A DNA stretch of 64,000 nucleotides from Pseudisothecium myosuroides (GCA_951799445.1 OX637295.1:6510001-6574000), one strand, 5' to 3'; positions 12,533 to 23,061 are shown, counted from the stretch's first letter. Notes: generated by a model not told the origin, from the letters alone. Program-made: numbers and translations.

Positions 12533-15517
12533 TCATTGGCTTGAATTTTCCAAAGATAGCTTCACTTTTGTAAAACACTCTAGGCACAAATCATAGTCAA
12601 TTTTGAAAGTGGCCTTTGCCTTAAAGCGAGGCCCAATTATAGGGGCCACTTCGCATCCATCACAAGTCACTCCATCATGATGATCACCTTCAAGGCGAAA
12701 ATATTTGTCTTCAAGACTAGCCAAAGAAGTTGGTGATGACAATTCAACCAACTTATAGGATTCCAAGTTTGGACAATTTTCCCAAGAAAGAATCTCTATT
12801 GAGGGTATGTATCCTAAATTCTTTGGTAAAGAACTTAACAAAACACACCCATCCAAATTGAGTTTGATCAAATGATAGAGCTTCTCCACTTCCTTTGGCA
12901 AGGTCTCCAAGCGTGAACATCCACTCAAATTTAGAATGGTTAAAGAAGACAAGTTCCCCACTTCCATTGGCAAAGCCCTCAAGCTTGAACATCCTTCCAA
13001 ATCAAGAGCAGTCAAGGAAGACAAGTTTCCTACTCCCTCTGGCAAGGCTAGCAAGCTTGAACACCCTCTCAAACATAGAGTGGTCAAGGAAGACAAGTTC
13101 CCCACTTCCTCGGGCAAGGTTGCCAAGCTTGAACACCCACTCAAATCTAGAGTGGTCCAGGAAGACAAGTTCCCTACTTCCTTTGGCAAAGCTACCAAGC
13201 TTGAACACCCTTCCAATTCAAGAGTAGGCAAGAAAGACAAGTTCTTTAATTCCTTTGGCAAGGCCGCCAAGCTTGAACACCCTCTTAAACCTAGAGAGGT
13301 AAGGGAAGACAAGTTTCCCACTTCCTTTGGCAAGGTCAGCAAGCTTGAACACCCTCTTAAATCTAGAGTGGTCAAGGAAGACAAATTTCCAACTTCCTTT
13401 GGCAAGGCTACCAAGCCTGAACACCTACTCAAAAATAGAGTAGTCATGGAAGACAAGTTTCCCACTTCTTTTGGCAAGGCCGCCAAACTTGAACATCCAC
13501 TTAAATATAGAGTGGTTAAGGAAGACAAGTTCCCCACTTCCTTGGGCAAGGTCGCCAAGCCTGAACACCTACTCAAATACAATGTGGTCAAGGAGGACAA
13601 GTTCTTTACTTCCTTTGGCAAGGCCGCCAAGCTTGAACACCCATTCAATTTGAGAGTGGTCAAAGAAGACAAGTTCCCCACTTCCTTTGTTAAGGCTACC
13701 AAGCTTGAACATTCTTCCAAGTCGAGAGTGGTCAAGGAAGACAAGTTCCCTAATCCCTTTGGTAAGGTCGCCAAGCTTGAACATCCTCTCAAACCTAAAG
13801 TGGTCAAGGAAGACAAATTCTCTACTTCCTCTGGTAAGGCTGCCAAGCCTGAACACCAACTCAAAAATAAAGTAGTCATGGAAGACAAGTTCCCCACTTC
13901 CTTTGGCAAGGCCGCCAAGCTTGAACACCCTCTTAAACCTAGAGTGGTCAAGGAAGACAAGTTTCCGACTCCCTTTGGCAAGGCCACCAAGCTTGAACAC
14001 CCTTCCAAACTTAGAGTGGTCAAGGAAGATAAATTCCCCACTTCCTTTGGCAAGGCTACCAAACCTGAACACCTATTCAAAAATAAAGTGGTCATGGAAG
14101 ACAAGTTTCCAACTTCCTTTGGCAAGGCCGCCAAGTTTGAACACCCAGTTAAATATAGAGTGGTCAAGGAAGACAAGTTCCCCACTTCCTTTGGCAAGGC
14201 CGCCAAGTTTGAACATCCACTCAAATATAGAGTAATCAAGGAGGACAAGTTCCCCACTTCCTTTGGCAAAGCCCTCAAACTTGAACATCCATTCAATTTG
14301 AGAGTGGTCAAAGAAGACAAGTTCCCCACTTCCTTTGGCAAGGCCGCCAAGCTTAAACACCCTCTTAAACCTAGAGTGGTCATAGGAAACAAGTTCCCCA
14401 ATTCCTCTGGCAAGGCAACCAAGTTTGAACATTCTTCCAAATTGAGAGTGGTCAATGAAGACAAGTTCCCCACTTCCTTTGGCAAGGCTACCAAGCTTGA
14501 ACATTCTTCCAAATCAAGAGTGGTCAAGGAAGACAAGTTCCCCACTTCCTTTGGCAAGGTCACCAAGCTTGAACACCCTCTTAAATCTAGACTGGTCAAG
14601 GAAGACAAGTTTCCCACTTCCTTTGGCAAAGTTACCAAGCTTGAACACCCTCTTAAATCTAGAGTGGTCAAGGAAGACAAATTTCCAACTTCCTCTGGCA
14701 AGGCTACCAAGCCTGAACACCTACTCAAAAATAGAGTAGTCATGGAAGACAAGTTTCCCACTTCCTTTGGCAAGGCCGCCAAACTTGAACATCCACTCAA
14801 ATATAGAGTGGTTAAGGAAGACAAGTTCCCCACTTCCTTGGGCAAGGTCGCCAAGCTTGAACACCTACTCAAATACAGTGTAGTCAAGGAGGACAAGTTC
14901 TTTACTTCCTTTGGCAAGGCCGCCAAGCTTGAACACCCACTCAAATATAGAGTGGTTAAGGAAGACAAATTCCCCACTTCCTTTGGCAAGGCCACCAAGC
15001 TTGAACATCCTCTCAAATCTAAAGTGATCAAGGAAGACAAGTTCCCGACTTCTTTTGGTAATGCTACCAAACTATTACAAAAACTGAGATTTAGTCTCAA
15101 TAAGGTATGGCTTGATGCAAATTTGTTGGGTAATTGCTTTAGGAATCCAAGTCCTATTAGATCTAGAACTTTCAATGATGCATGTGTGCCACAAAGATCG
15201 GATATTCTCTGCTGCAGAGTAATTGCAATATGTGTTGAAACTGCATGTGGCCATTCAATCAAATTTCCAAAGGTTCCTATCATAATTGCACCCAATTGGG
15301 AACATTGTAGAGGTAGTTGAAGTAAGAAATCCAAGTTGTCAACATGCTCTTTCGGAACACCCATAGCAGTCACCAAAATCAAGACACGAAGTTTGCGAAA
15401 ATCAAAGCTTTCGACTTGTTTAACTATAGTCCCTTGTCTAGAAATGCCTTCAACTGCTTCAAAGTCTTGTTGAACCATAGTCCCTTGCCAAGAAATGCCT
15501 TCAAGAACCTCAACATC
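12533..15517 (-). CDS. Receptor exon: LRR array and C-terminal ZZ-type finger
   Basis: The acceptor TTGAATGCAG precedes 15517; the stop TGA is at 12535-12533. The exon encodes 994 residues. It opens with a duplicated 17-residue piece (DVEVLEGISWQGTMVQQ then DFEAVEGISRQGTIVKQ), where NLRs often carry an EGI linker motif. Next comes a spacer with one degenerate LRR (SLKVLDLIGLGFLKQLP), then 32 LRRs. The last 60 residues contain HHDGVTCDGCEVAPI followed by GPRFKAKATFKIDYDLCLEC. This matches the ZZ zinc-finger layout, including the plant NBR1-like variant where the middle Cys pair is missing. A C-terminal ZZ module is unusual on an NLR and could bind a protein partner (inference). Confidence 0.9.
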   Translation of the reverse strand, partial: DVEVLEGISWQGTMVQQDFEAVEGISRQGTIVKQVESFDFRKLRVLILVTAMGVPKEHVDNLDFLLQLPLQCSQLGAIMIGTFGNLIEWPHAVSTHIAITLQQRISDLCGTHASLKVLDLIGLGFLKQLPNKFASSHTLLRLNLSFCNSLVALPKEVGNLSSLITLDLRGCSSLVALPKEVGNLSSLTTLYLSGCSSLAALPKEVKNLSSLTTLYLSRCSSLATLPKEVGNLSSLTTLYLSGCSSLAALPKEVGNLSSMTTLFLSRCSGLVALPEEVGNLSSLTTLDLRGCSSLVTLPKEVGNLSSLTSLDLRGCSSLVTLPKEVGNLSSLTTLDLEECSSLVALPKEVGNLSSLTTLNLEECSNLVALPEELGNLFPMTTLGLRGCLSLAALPKEVGNLSSLTTLKLNGCSSLRALPKEVGNLSSLITLYLSGCSNLAALPKEVGNLSSLTTLYLTGCSNLAALPKEVGNLSSMTTLFLNRCSGLVALPKEVGNLSSLTTLSLEGCSSLVALPKGVGNLSSLTTLGLRGCSSLAALPKEVGNLSSMTTLFLSWCSGLAALPEEVENLSSLTTLGLRGCSSLATLPKGLGNLSSLTTLDLEECSSLVALTKEVGNLSSLTTLKLNGCSSLAALPKEVKNLSSLTTLYLSRCSGLATLPKEVGNLSSLTTLYLSGCSSLAALPKEVGNLSSMTTLFLSRCSGLVALPKEVGNLSSLTTLDLRGCSSLLTLPKEVGNLSSLTSLGLRGCSSLAALPKELKNLSFLPTLELEGCSSLVALPKEVGNLSSWTTLDLSGCSSLATLPEEVGNLSSLTTLCLRGCSSLLALPEGVGNLSSLTALDLEGCSSLRALPMEVGNLSSLTILNLSGCSRLETLPKEVEKLYHLIKLNLDGCVLLSSLPKNLGYIPSIEILSWENCPNLESYKLVELSSPTSLASLEDKYFRLEGDHHDGVTCDGCEVAPIIGPRFKAKATFKIDYDLCLECFTKVKLSLENSSQ

Positions 15518-18500
15518 CTGCATTCAATTTTTTTTATTAGATTGTATTACATCATCATATAGAGGCTTCAAATGAAAAATTGATTACTTTCACTTATTTA
15601 AAAAAATCATGAATCTTGAAAAAATAAGGGCTTAAATGTTCAGAAACAACATTCAAAAGTATAATAAAAAATACGTATTATTCATGGGCACTTGCCCACT
15701 TGTACTATTACAATGTTACCTTGCTTGTAAATCCACTTTCTAGAATCATAGACGCCTTCCAAATTCTTGAACCTCCAGCAATCATTCGTCCCATGTCGCG
15801 TAGTTGATCATGCATTTCAAGAATGTCACCATCCTCATTGACCTTCAACAATGACATGTCAATTAAACTTTCCAATTCGTTCACAGGAAGGATGCCATCT
15901 TTGGACCACATGTACAAAATAGTCTCTTTTGATATGCCAGATGGATATACATCTCGACAAAAGAAACAAGCCACGTCCAAAAACATCCCCTTCTCAACAC
16001 CATCGTTCAATCCATCATAGCTAATTTTCAAGGTGTTCCAAATTTCTTCATCACCATCCAAATTCCTTCCTCTTGCCATCCTTTGTAATGCACGTTCCCA
16101 ACTTCGCAACCTCTCCTTATTGCGGAGAAATGAACCCATAACTTTCAAGCTCAAAGGCAAGCCATTGCAAGCTTTCACAACATGCTTGCAATAGTTCTCA
16201 AAGTCCGGTGGTAAAGGAGCTACACCCCAAGAAAGGTGATTGGTGAAAAGCGTTGTTGTTGCCTTTTCATCCAACAATTCCACATCCAACCTTCCGTCAA
16301 TGCCCACAAATGATTTTATTGTGCTCCATTTGCGTGTCGTGAGAATTATTGTGGTACCTTTGCTAGCTTGTACGATGTAGGGAGGCACAATATCATGCAC
16401 TAGGGCTTCTTCCTTGACATCATCCAATATTAAAAGAACACTCTTTCCAACCAAGATCTCTTTCATCATCTCTTGTGCATGCTCCAAATTCTTGGGTTTT
16501 TGATCATTTTCAAGTTTGGGTAAGATCTCACATAGCGTGTGGTATGAATTTTGAGATATTGTGGATTGTGAAACAAAGCATGATGCATGGTATGAAGAAT
16601 TCACTTTCGTGTCACCAAGTATTGCCTTTGCTAGTGTGGTCTTGCCAATTCCACCCATGCCAATAATTCCGATATAATTTAGTTTCAAAAGCGCTTTGGC
16701 TTTAGACAATTGACATTCCAAATCAACAACTTCCTTTGACGGTGCAATTTGCTCATCCACCTACACAAATACAAAATTCATATATATTAAAACATTCACA
16801 TAAAAAAAATGCTTTAAAAGCCACAAATGTCAACTACTAAAGGGAATTACTAAAAACAAACATCACTACATGAGTTTTGTAGTTTAGTAATTTCATACCT
16901 TCTGGACATGGTCCATGATGGAGTTGGAGTCTCTTAAGGTGCAAGGTGAACCAAATTGTGGAACCATCTCAGATGAATATGTTCCCTTCAAAAAAGACTC
17001 CTTTAAACTTGTGAGCCTTTCACAAATGTTGGAAAATGTTGGTCGTTGAAGAGGGTCTTGAGACCAACATTCTTGGATTAAATTTGTGAGTTCTTTGCAA
17101 TTGTTGGGTAGGTCTGGTCGTAAGCTTTTACTACTACTACCATGTGTATGTGAAAATTGATCACGAAAATCTTTTGGTTCCAAACCAATATATGGAATCT
17201 TTCCAAATAGAATCTCTGAACATATCATGGCAAATGACCACACATCCGCTCGAAATGGATGCAATGGAATTTTACTTCCCTTGATCATTTCAGGAGACAT
17301 ATACCTTGGTGTTCCAATAGGGTACTTTGCTGGCTCCGGATTCTTTGGATTGCTCAACACCTCCAATTGAGAAGTACCATAGTCCGCCACCTTGAATATG
17401 AGATGAGGATCTAAATCCTCCATAGATATTGAATTTGACAACACATTGTCGGGTTTCAAGTCAAGATGAGCAACTTGCATGTCATGAAGGTAGTACACAC
17501 CTTTCGCAATTTGGTGCATGATGTCAATTGCAATATGATAAGGTAAAGGCTTTTTAGCTCTCTTCAATATGGTAGACAAGTTTGAATCCATCAATTCCAT
17601 CACCAAATGCATCTCAGTAGTTTCATCTTCCGTAGGATTCTCGTCAATTTTTTGGGTAATTCCAAAACCAAAAAATTGAACAAGATTTTTCAATATTTGA
17701 AACAAGTGTGATTTCTTCAACTGCATCACCGAATGCATCTCACCAATTTCATCTTCCTTCAAATTCTCATCAACTTTTTTAATAATCCCACAACCAAAAA
17801 ATTGAACGAGATTTGGATGGCTCAAGCCTGCCAAGATGCCAACCTCTGTTCGAGAGGTCATGAGATATTCAAGGTTGCCTTTCAACACTTTTGTAGCACA
17901 TGCAAGGCCAAACCAATTTGCTTTGTACACATCTCCATAACTTCCTACACCAATTTTTTGGATTAATTTCGGTGATTTGAAATCATTGGGAACCTCCAAA
18001 GCATCCAAGTCTCCACCATCAACTCGATCCAAATTTCTCAGTCTCAACAATAAATGTTGAGCTATTTCATAATCCTTCGAGACTCCTCCCTCAAGGTCAA
18101 GTTCAAGTTCAAGTTCAAGCTTTCTCTTTAGATCTTTGCCATCTTCAAGGACTTGTTCATAGGTAATTGCATCAAACTGAATAGATAGAATATCATTTGA
18201 TTGATTCAAATGGTGGAATAAGTATATATCCCTTGCTGTATCATAACAACACTTGATTTCTAAAAGCAACTCACGAAAAGTCTCCTTGTTTTGGAGTTGA
18301 AATATAGCCGAATGACACCATCGGTCTTGTTCAATGCAACTATTTCCCACAATCTCTACTTTCTTTTGAAGACTACACAATTCTTCAAAAATAGATTGGA
18401 ACTTAAGATCCCCAGTAGCACTTGACAACATTTTGTCGATCCCCTTCATGGCTAGTATGAGTTTGCCAAAAAGATGTATGCATTGATTTCTATTCAAGAC

Positions 18501-19044
18501 TTTTGTCTTTGGAGAGGCTTTCATATCCTTCAAGAATTTCTCAAGACTTGGTATAACATTGCATAGTCTCTTACAATGCTCACTTTGCACTTGTAAGAAA
18601 TCCTTGTCTTTCCTGCAAATGTTCAATACCTATTGTCAATGCAACATCTTGACAGGATATAAAAAGAGCGATTCCCTATGACATACATTCAAATAATCAA
18701 ATATGACTGTTTTACAAATAATTAAACAACATCAAACATTGTCTAGTAAGAGAGTGGTCTATCTATTGAAAGTAGATAACATACTAATTTAGTTTGATCA
18801 TGGTTGATTGCACAACACAAAATAAATCGAGTAGAAAATTATACAAAGAACTTTGTAATTTGAACAATATTGTTTCCTAAGATGTACTTTTCAATCACCA
18901 ACACTTACAAAAGAACATTTATGCTCACCAAGCAAAACCCATGTATTTCCAAAAGCTTGCCATCGTGAAGAAGCTTGCCATCCACATCAAGAAGCGCGCC
19001 ATTTCTTGCACCATTTGGAGTAAAATATTGATATTCTACACTAC
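12533..19044 (-). CDS. Kinase-NB-ARC-LRR immune receptor (PNL class), four supported exons
   Basis: This is a predicted intracellular immune receptor. The exons are 19044-18909, 18612-16899, 16760-15720 and 15517-12533. All introns are GT-AG (296, 138 and 202 bp) and phases agree at every junction: TT|G after the first, then two phase-0 joins (HVQK|VDEQ and TSK|DVEV). Together they encode about 1957 residues. The order is a weak jacalin-like segment, an alpha-helical region, a protein kinase, NB-ARC, 32 LRRs and a ZZ-type finger. Kinase-NB-ARC-LRR fusions are known from mosses. The NB-ARC keeps P-loop, LDDV, GLPL and MHD motifs, so nucleotide-switch function is likely. The true start codon is not resolved: the first supported exon begins in phase 1 and needs upstream exons, for which candidates exist at 21735-21832 and 23020-23061. 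No frameshift or stop interrupts the chain, so it looks intact. Confidence 0.85.
12788..15091 (-). repeat. 32 LRRs of exactly 24 residues (72-bp tandem array)
   Basis: There are 32 consecutive units, each exactly 24 residues, of the form x-L-x-x-C-S-x-L-x-x-L-P-K-E-V-G-N-L-S-S-L-T-x-L. Units 2 to 30 are very alike; only the last two diverge. A higher-order pattern is visible: units 3-7 (KNL variant, YLSR, YLSG, FLSR, DLRG) recur as units 21-25, 18 units or 1296 bp apart. The opposite strand is open for 794 codons because of the repeat composition. Confidence 0.95.
15720..16760 (-). CDS. Receptor exon: NB-ARC nucleotide-binding switch
   Basis: The acceptor TTTGTGTAG precedes 16760 and the donor AAG|GTAACA follows 15720, giving 347 residues. 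Motifs in order: P-loop GMGGIGKTT (residues 34-42), kinase-2 LLILDDV (about 109-115), RNBS-B TTIILTTR (136-143), GLPL in CNGLPLSLKV (198-207), RNBS-D-like MFLDVACFFC (259-268) and MHD in EMHDQLRDMG (315-324). LDDV ending in Val, and the MHDQLRDMGR and SRIW stretches, resemble TIR-type rather than CC-type NLRs. Every switch motif is intact. Confidence 0.93.
16899..18612 (-). CDS. Receptor exon: alpha-helical N-terminus and non-RD protein kinase
   Basis: The acceptor ATTTGCAG precedes 18612 and the donor AAG|GTATGA follows 16899; 571 full codons. The first ~190 residues are predicted helical and resemble the four-helix (HeLo/MCA-type) regions found before kinases and in RPW8-type proteins (inference). 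The kinase follows: glycine loop GVGSYGDV, beta-3 lysine in ATKVL, alpha-C glutamate in RTEVGIL, catalytic HLDLKPDN, DYG in place of DFG, and PRYMSPE. The arginine before the catalytic Asp is Leu, so it is a non-RD kinase, a class often linked to innate immunity. All core catalytic residues remain, so activity is plausible. A 42-residue tandem duplication sits in the N-lobe. An acidic LELELELDLE run comes from a CAAGTT hexamer repeat near 18096-18120. Confidence 0.85.
17562..17813 (-). repeat. 126-bp in-frame tandem duplication inside the kinase N-lobe
   Basis: The two adjacent 42-residue units begin NLVQFFGCGI (17813-17688) and NLVQFFGFGI (17687-17562), and each ends ILK. They share the order NLVQFFG, a KxDEN segment, an EDE acidic patch, EMH-VM-L and ILK. 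The unit spans the alpha-C/beta-4 to beta-5/hinge region, which a normal kinase has once. The second unit (HLVMELMDSNL) looks like the authentic beta-5/hinge; the first (HSVMQLKKSHL) has lost the hinge acidic residue. Confidence 0.9.
18909..19044 (-). CDS. Receptor exon with weak jacalin-like lectin similarity
   Basis: The acceptor TTTTGAAG precedes 19044 and the donor GTAAGT follows 18909. The 136-bp exon enters in phase 1 and leaves in phase 2, which matches the phase-2 start of the kinase exon. It encodes SVEYQYFTPNGARNG followed by KLLEIHGFCLVSINVL. The pattern of a beta-strand, an NG turn, then GE-L-EIHG-followed-by-IN-L is reminiscent of the C-terminal half of jacalin-related lectin domains. 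I see no GG-GG N-terminal signature, so the family call is tentative, while the exon itself is supported by phase. Confidence 0.5.
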
Positions 19045-21734
19045 CTTCAAAATAAATCAAAAGAAAGGGGTCAAACATAACGTCCAAATATGTAAATATT
19101 GGAAGGTCCTAAGAATATTTTAATTAACTATTATATTAGAAACTATCTCATATAAAGAGTTGTATCAAACCAATTAAGCAATTCCTATGCAAATCTAGCA
19201 TCACACAATAAATTAGAAGTCATAAGATACTACTTTGTTATCAAATATTTGTCAACATTTGTCTCATAGAATTCAAATTATCATCTACTAAATATCAATG
19301 ATGCTAGCACATAAGGTAGAGAGATGAGCCTATGAGCCTTGAACCTAGTTGTAGGTATGTATCTACAACCATTTGAAGGTGTTTATAACATATGTACCTA
19401 TAATATAGGTATGTTGTAACATGGAAATAGTCTATAACATAAATACCTATAACATGGACACCTACAACTATAGAAGGTGTCTCATAGATTCTATGCTCAC
19501 ATTACTAGCATTCCCCCTAAATTATCGTAAAGACATACACTAATGGATTGGTGATTCCTCGGGTGATTCAACAAGGGTCATCCGTATTTCTAAATGTTAT
19601 TTCAGCTTTTAAATTTTATGATGCTCAAATTCAACACCATACAAGACAACCAAATGACAATTTTGTAACTACTCAAACATATTGGAGGTGCAAAAATTAA
19701 AGCAATTTGGGGCTTTCAAGGGTCATAGGGCCCATATAAGCACAAAGGTAAACTTTTGTCACTATTATATATTTTATTCATCAAACTTCTATGTCTAATA
19801 AACAAAAAACACCATGCTATAAATGTAATCAAGAAATTGACTTTTACAATTCCACTAGAAAATGCTTGAAGTTTAAAAATACACAATAATGGACAATAGA
19901 AATTGAACTTCAAACTATGACAAAGAAGAAAGTCATCATCATAGCATTAGTTATGTTTGATACTCTTGATCTAAAATCATATAACTTCTCAAATCTTGAA
20001 TACCATATTCATTTTCATCCATCAGCAAAAATCCTTATCCGATTCTAATATAACAAGATAATTTGCAACTCCAATCCATTAAAATGAATATCCAACCATT
20101 ACTTTACACAAGCTTGCACAAAATCAACATTGTCTCACTAGCATATATATTCTCTCAGGGCCATCCTTCTTGAGCATTTTCAAATTCCATCTTTTAAAAA
20201 TTGAAACAATTTAGTCATTGTCTAATTCATAACTATAACTTATGTTGATTTCAACATCATATCATAATAGTTGATTTAAATTTCTTCAAAAGGCTAACTA
20301 TCAATATTTCAAACCAAAGCTTGAATTTATGGAAAGGTCTAGGACAACATTACTCTCAAATTAGGAAGGCAATAGAACTTTCATAAAACAAGTGGCAATG
20401 ATTTTTTCAAATTAATCAAATGTTAACAACTCTCTATCCGAAAATGACAAATGACTCGTAACATGTATTTGAGGTTGAGAACTCCTAAAACATATGAAGA
20501 AGGCTAAAAAATTTAGTATTTGCTTAAAGATAATGTCTCCCGTTTGGAAGGGTGAACCTATTACATTCCCTAATCTAAGGAGGTAAGCAATCCTAAAGCA
20601 TAGGTACATATTGGATTCTTCAATGGACCAACAACAAACATTACAAGATAGGGTTGCTTTAAACTTGTTAATCCAACTTATAGAATTCATAACTATTTTG
20701 AAGAATTCAAAAACCATAAATAAAAGTGGGGTGGATGTAACTTCCCCACTGTATTGTATTTGTATTCCATTAGAATACTAGTACAATGCATATACCTTAA
20801 ACCATGAACACATGCTCAAATTCAAACCTTAGTTACAAACAAATTCATTCAAAAACAAAAACAAAATGACTAGAACAGAGTTGGGTTAAAACAAATACCA
20901 TTTGCTATACCAAAGGACCCATAAATTCATTAAATACATTGATGATTGATTAATTAACCTTGTGAGGATGTTGCACCCAAAAACTGGCCAATGGATAATT
21001 TTCCAAATCACTAGAAATGAAGAATGCACCTATTGCTCCAAAAATCAAATTATTTTGGTAAAGTACCTTAGTGATAGGTCTCGTCCGTCGAGGACTAAAC
21101 ATGAATATGAAATTTCACTCACGGATACTAGTGCTAATTAAAATGTTGGATGATTATCCAACTCCACTTGTAATAACTTGTAATACATATGCATTTTAAA
21201 AAAGACTCTTTTAAATTTTAAGGTGATTGCAAGATTGAAAATTGTAACCTTTGAAAAATTCAAGTCAATCCCTTGGCCTACGTTAATATACTAATCAATA
21301 TTGACTTACAAAGTCATGACCACCATTGGACCTCTACTATTTTCCTTTTCCAATAGAACATATGCACCAAAAGGTGACACTCCAAATATATATTGTACGC
21401 ACAATGATCTGAGTTCTTAAACACTTCAAATCAAAGTGAAAATTGATGCCCCCAAGAACCAATATTTCAATAGAATGCAATAGGATTCAAACTTTACTTG
21501 TAGATAACAACAATCAATGTAACACAATCAAACAAGATTTTCAAGTGGAACATTTAAATACATGTTGCAATTGCTTGTATCTATACTATCCACCGTATAC
21601 AACATTGACTATCCCCAATCTCACAATTTTGCAACAAATGAATTTGCAAATTGTAATTTCAAATGGAACAACATATTTTTGAGAAGATTACAAGTGCAAT
21701 GCTTGACATAGAGTGTTTTGGGATCTTATCTTAC
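19045..21734. other. Probable large intron region, no other gene seen
   Basis: AT-rich sequence between the first well-supported receptor exon and the candidate exon at 21735. One ambiguous stretch at about 20964-21034 has an acceptor GCAATAG and a donor ACAAG|GTTAAT on the minus strand with open reading. Its phase does not fit the neighbouring exons, so I do not call it. Confidence 0.4.
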
Positions 21735-21832
21735 CTTGTAAATAATAAGACTTTCAATCTCACCCAAAGTAAATGAAATATGAAGTCTAACTTTCTCCAT
21801 TGCTTTTCTTGAGAATTCATAGCCAAATGTGT
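21735..21832 (-). CDS. Candidate upstream receptor exon
   Basis: The acceptor GAGCTTTAG and the donor TACAAG|GTAAGA bound 98 bp with an open frame of 32 full codons, including TFGYEFSRKAMEKVRLHIS and ending GEIESLIIYK. The spacing of K-V-R-L-H-I and I-E-S-L-I-I-Y resembles the first strands of a jacalin-type beta-prism. It enters in phase 1 and leaves in phase 0, so it does not join directly to the phase-1 exon at 19044; at least one exon is missing between them. The ATG at AAAGCAATGGAG could be a start codon. It may instead be an unrelated or chance exon. Confidence 0.4.
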
Positions 21833-23019
21833 CTAAAGCTCATCAATGTCCACACTCCTGTCCCAACATTCAGATAAGAGGCATAAATCCTTCATCCTTG
21901 CAATGGTTCCCAAGCTTGATCATCCCTGCAACATTGCAACCATTCATTCATTGAGCCAAATTCTTGTACCTATTTGCCAATCATTGCATATTGTATTTAG
22001 CTAATTCACCCATGAAAAAGCACCAACACTCTATTGACACATTTATGTAGTGCCACACCACCAAGGAAATGATTTCCAACTCAAGTATTGCCCCGAAAGC
22101 TGTTGTACAATTGCAAGCGAAGCCCTATTGTGGGCTACTAGAGTAAACCTGGTTTTTATCATATAGATCCAAAATTTAGCATACAGATCCAAGAACCGGA
22201 CTTTGGCGGGCCCTATTACCACACAGCAAGCAAAATCCGGGAACAATCACAAAGTTTGGAACGCCACAGTACAAACAAATGTATTTTAAGTGGATGATAT
22301 ATTGTTCAAGTTTAAACAACATCTCAAATTTAGATGAGGAAATGGAATTTCTTGCATGTGGATGACACCCAAATAATCTTTGGATGAATAAGTGGACGAT
22401 TTCAAAGCCCATTGTGGTGTTTTCAAGGATGCCATATTCAACACATCAAGTTAAGGACGAGCTGCACAAGGCAAAGAGCCGTGGCTTGCAGAAGAATTGT
22501 GGAGCTCAATCTTGTGCTGTCGAGCTACTTCAAACACTTTCAAGTGTTTGGGGCTTCATCAATAAACAAGGTAACTGTTTTCTTCAACTTAATATTCCGC
22601 TGACATTGAGCAAATTCTTTGAATCAGTGATAAGCAATCAAACAAGCAAGACAAATTCCAAGTCCCGTCAAGTTGAATCTGCCTATTTCAAGTGCGCAAG
22701 AGCAAGATAGTGCATCAATAGTCCAGTAGGTCGATGATGATAGCCCAAGGTCACAAGAAGAAAAGGAATTAGCCATAAACCGTGAGACTTATATTGGCAA
22801 GGAAGTTTGTCGACTTATCAACTGTTCCAGTGACTTGAAGCTGAGTCACTGATGAGCAATCAGTGATCAGGAAATTAAGGCAAAAATTAAGGCAAAGATG
22901 TGTATTGGACCACATCACCCCACTCTCTTTCCAGGTTCAGCACGTCGTGATTACTGAGCAACCTAGAACATGCTAGTCTCGTAAACCCTGCGTCAAGGCC
23001 ATTGTGCATGAAAACTTAC

Positions 23020-23061
23020 CAGAAGCAGGACCTCTTCCACTTTGGGCCGTCCAGGAAACGC
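23020..23061 (-). other. Candidate 42-bp exon further upstream
   Basis: A pyrimidine-rich acceptor (CTGTTTTTTCTGTGCAG) and a consensus donor (CTG|GTAAGT) bound 42 bp with no stop in at least two frames. Its length is a multiple of three. If read in phase 1 it joins in phase with the exon at 21832-21735. It could equally be a non-coding 5' UTR exon of the receptor gene. Confidence 0.35.

Noticed and set aside
12936..15320. 794-codon open frame on the plus strand (repeats of KEDKFPTSFGKA)
   Set aside because: It is the antisense of the LRR array. The 72-bp repeat lacks stops on this strand, and no independent signal (start context, domain) supports it.
20964..21034. Possible 71-bp minus-strand exon between receptor exons
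   Set aside because: Splice-like borders exist, but its phase fits neither neighbour and it has no recognisable protein pattern.
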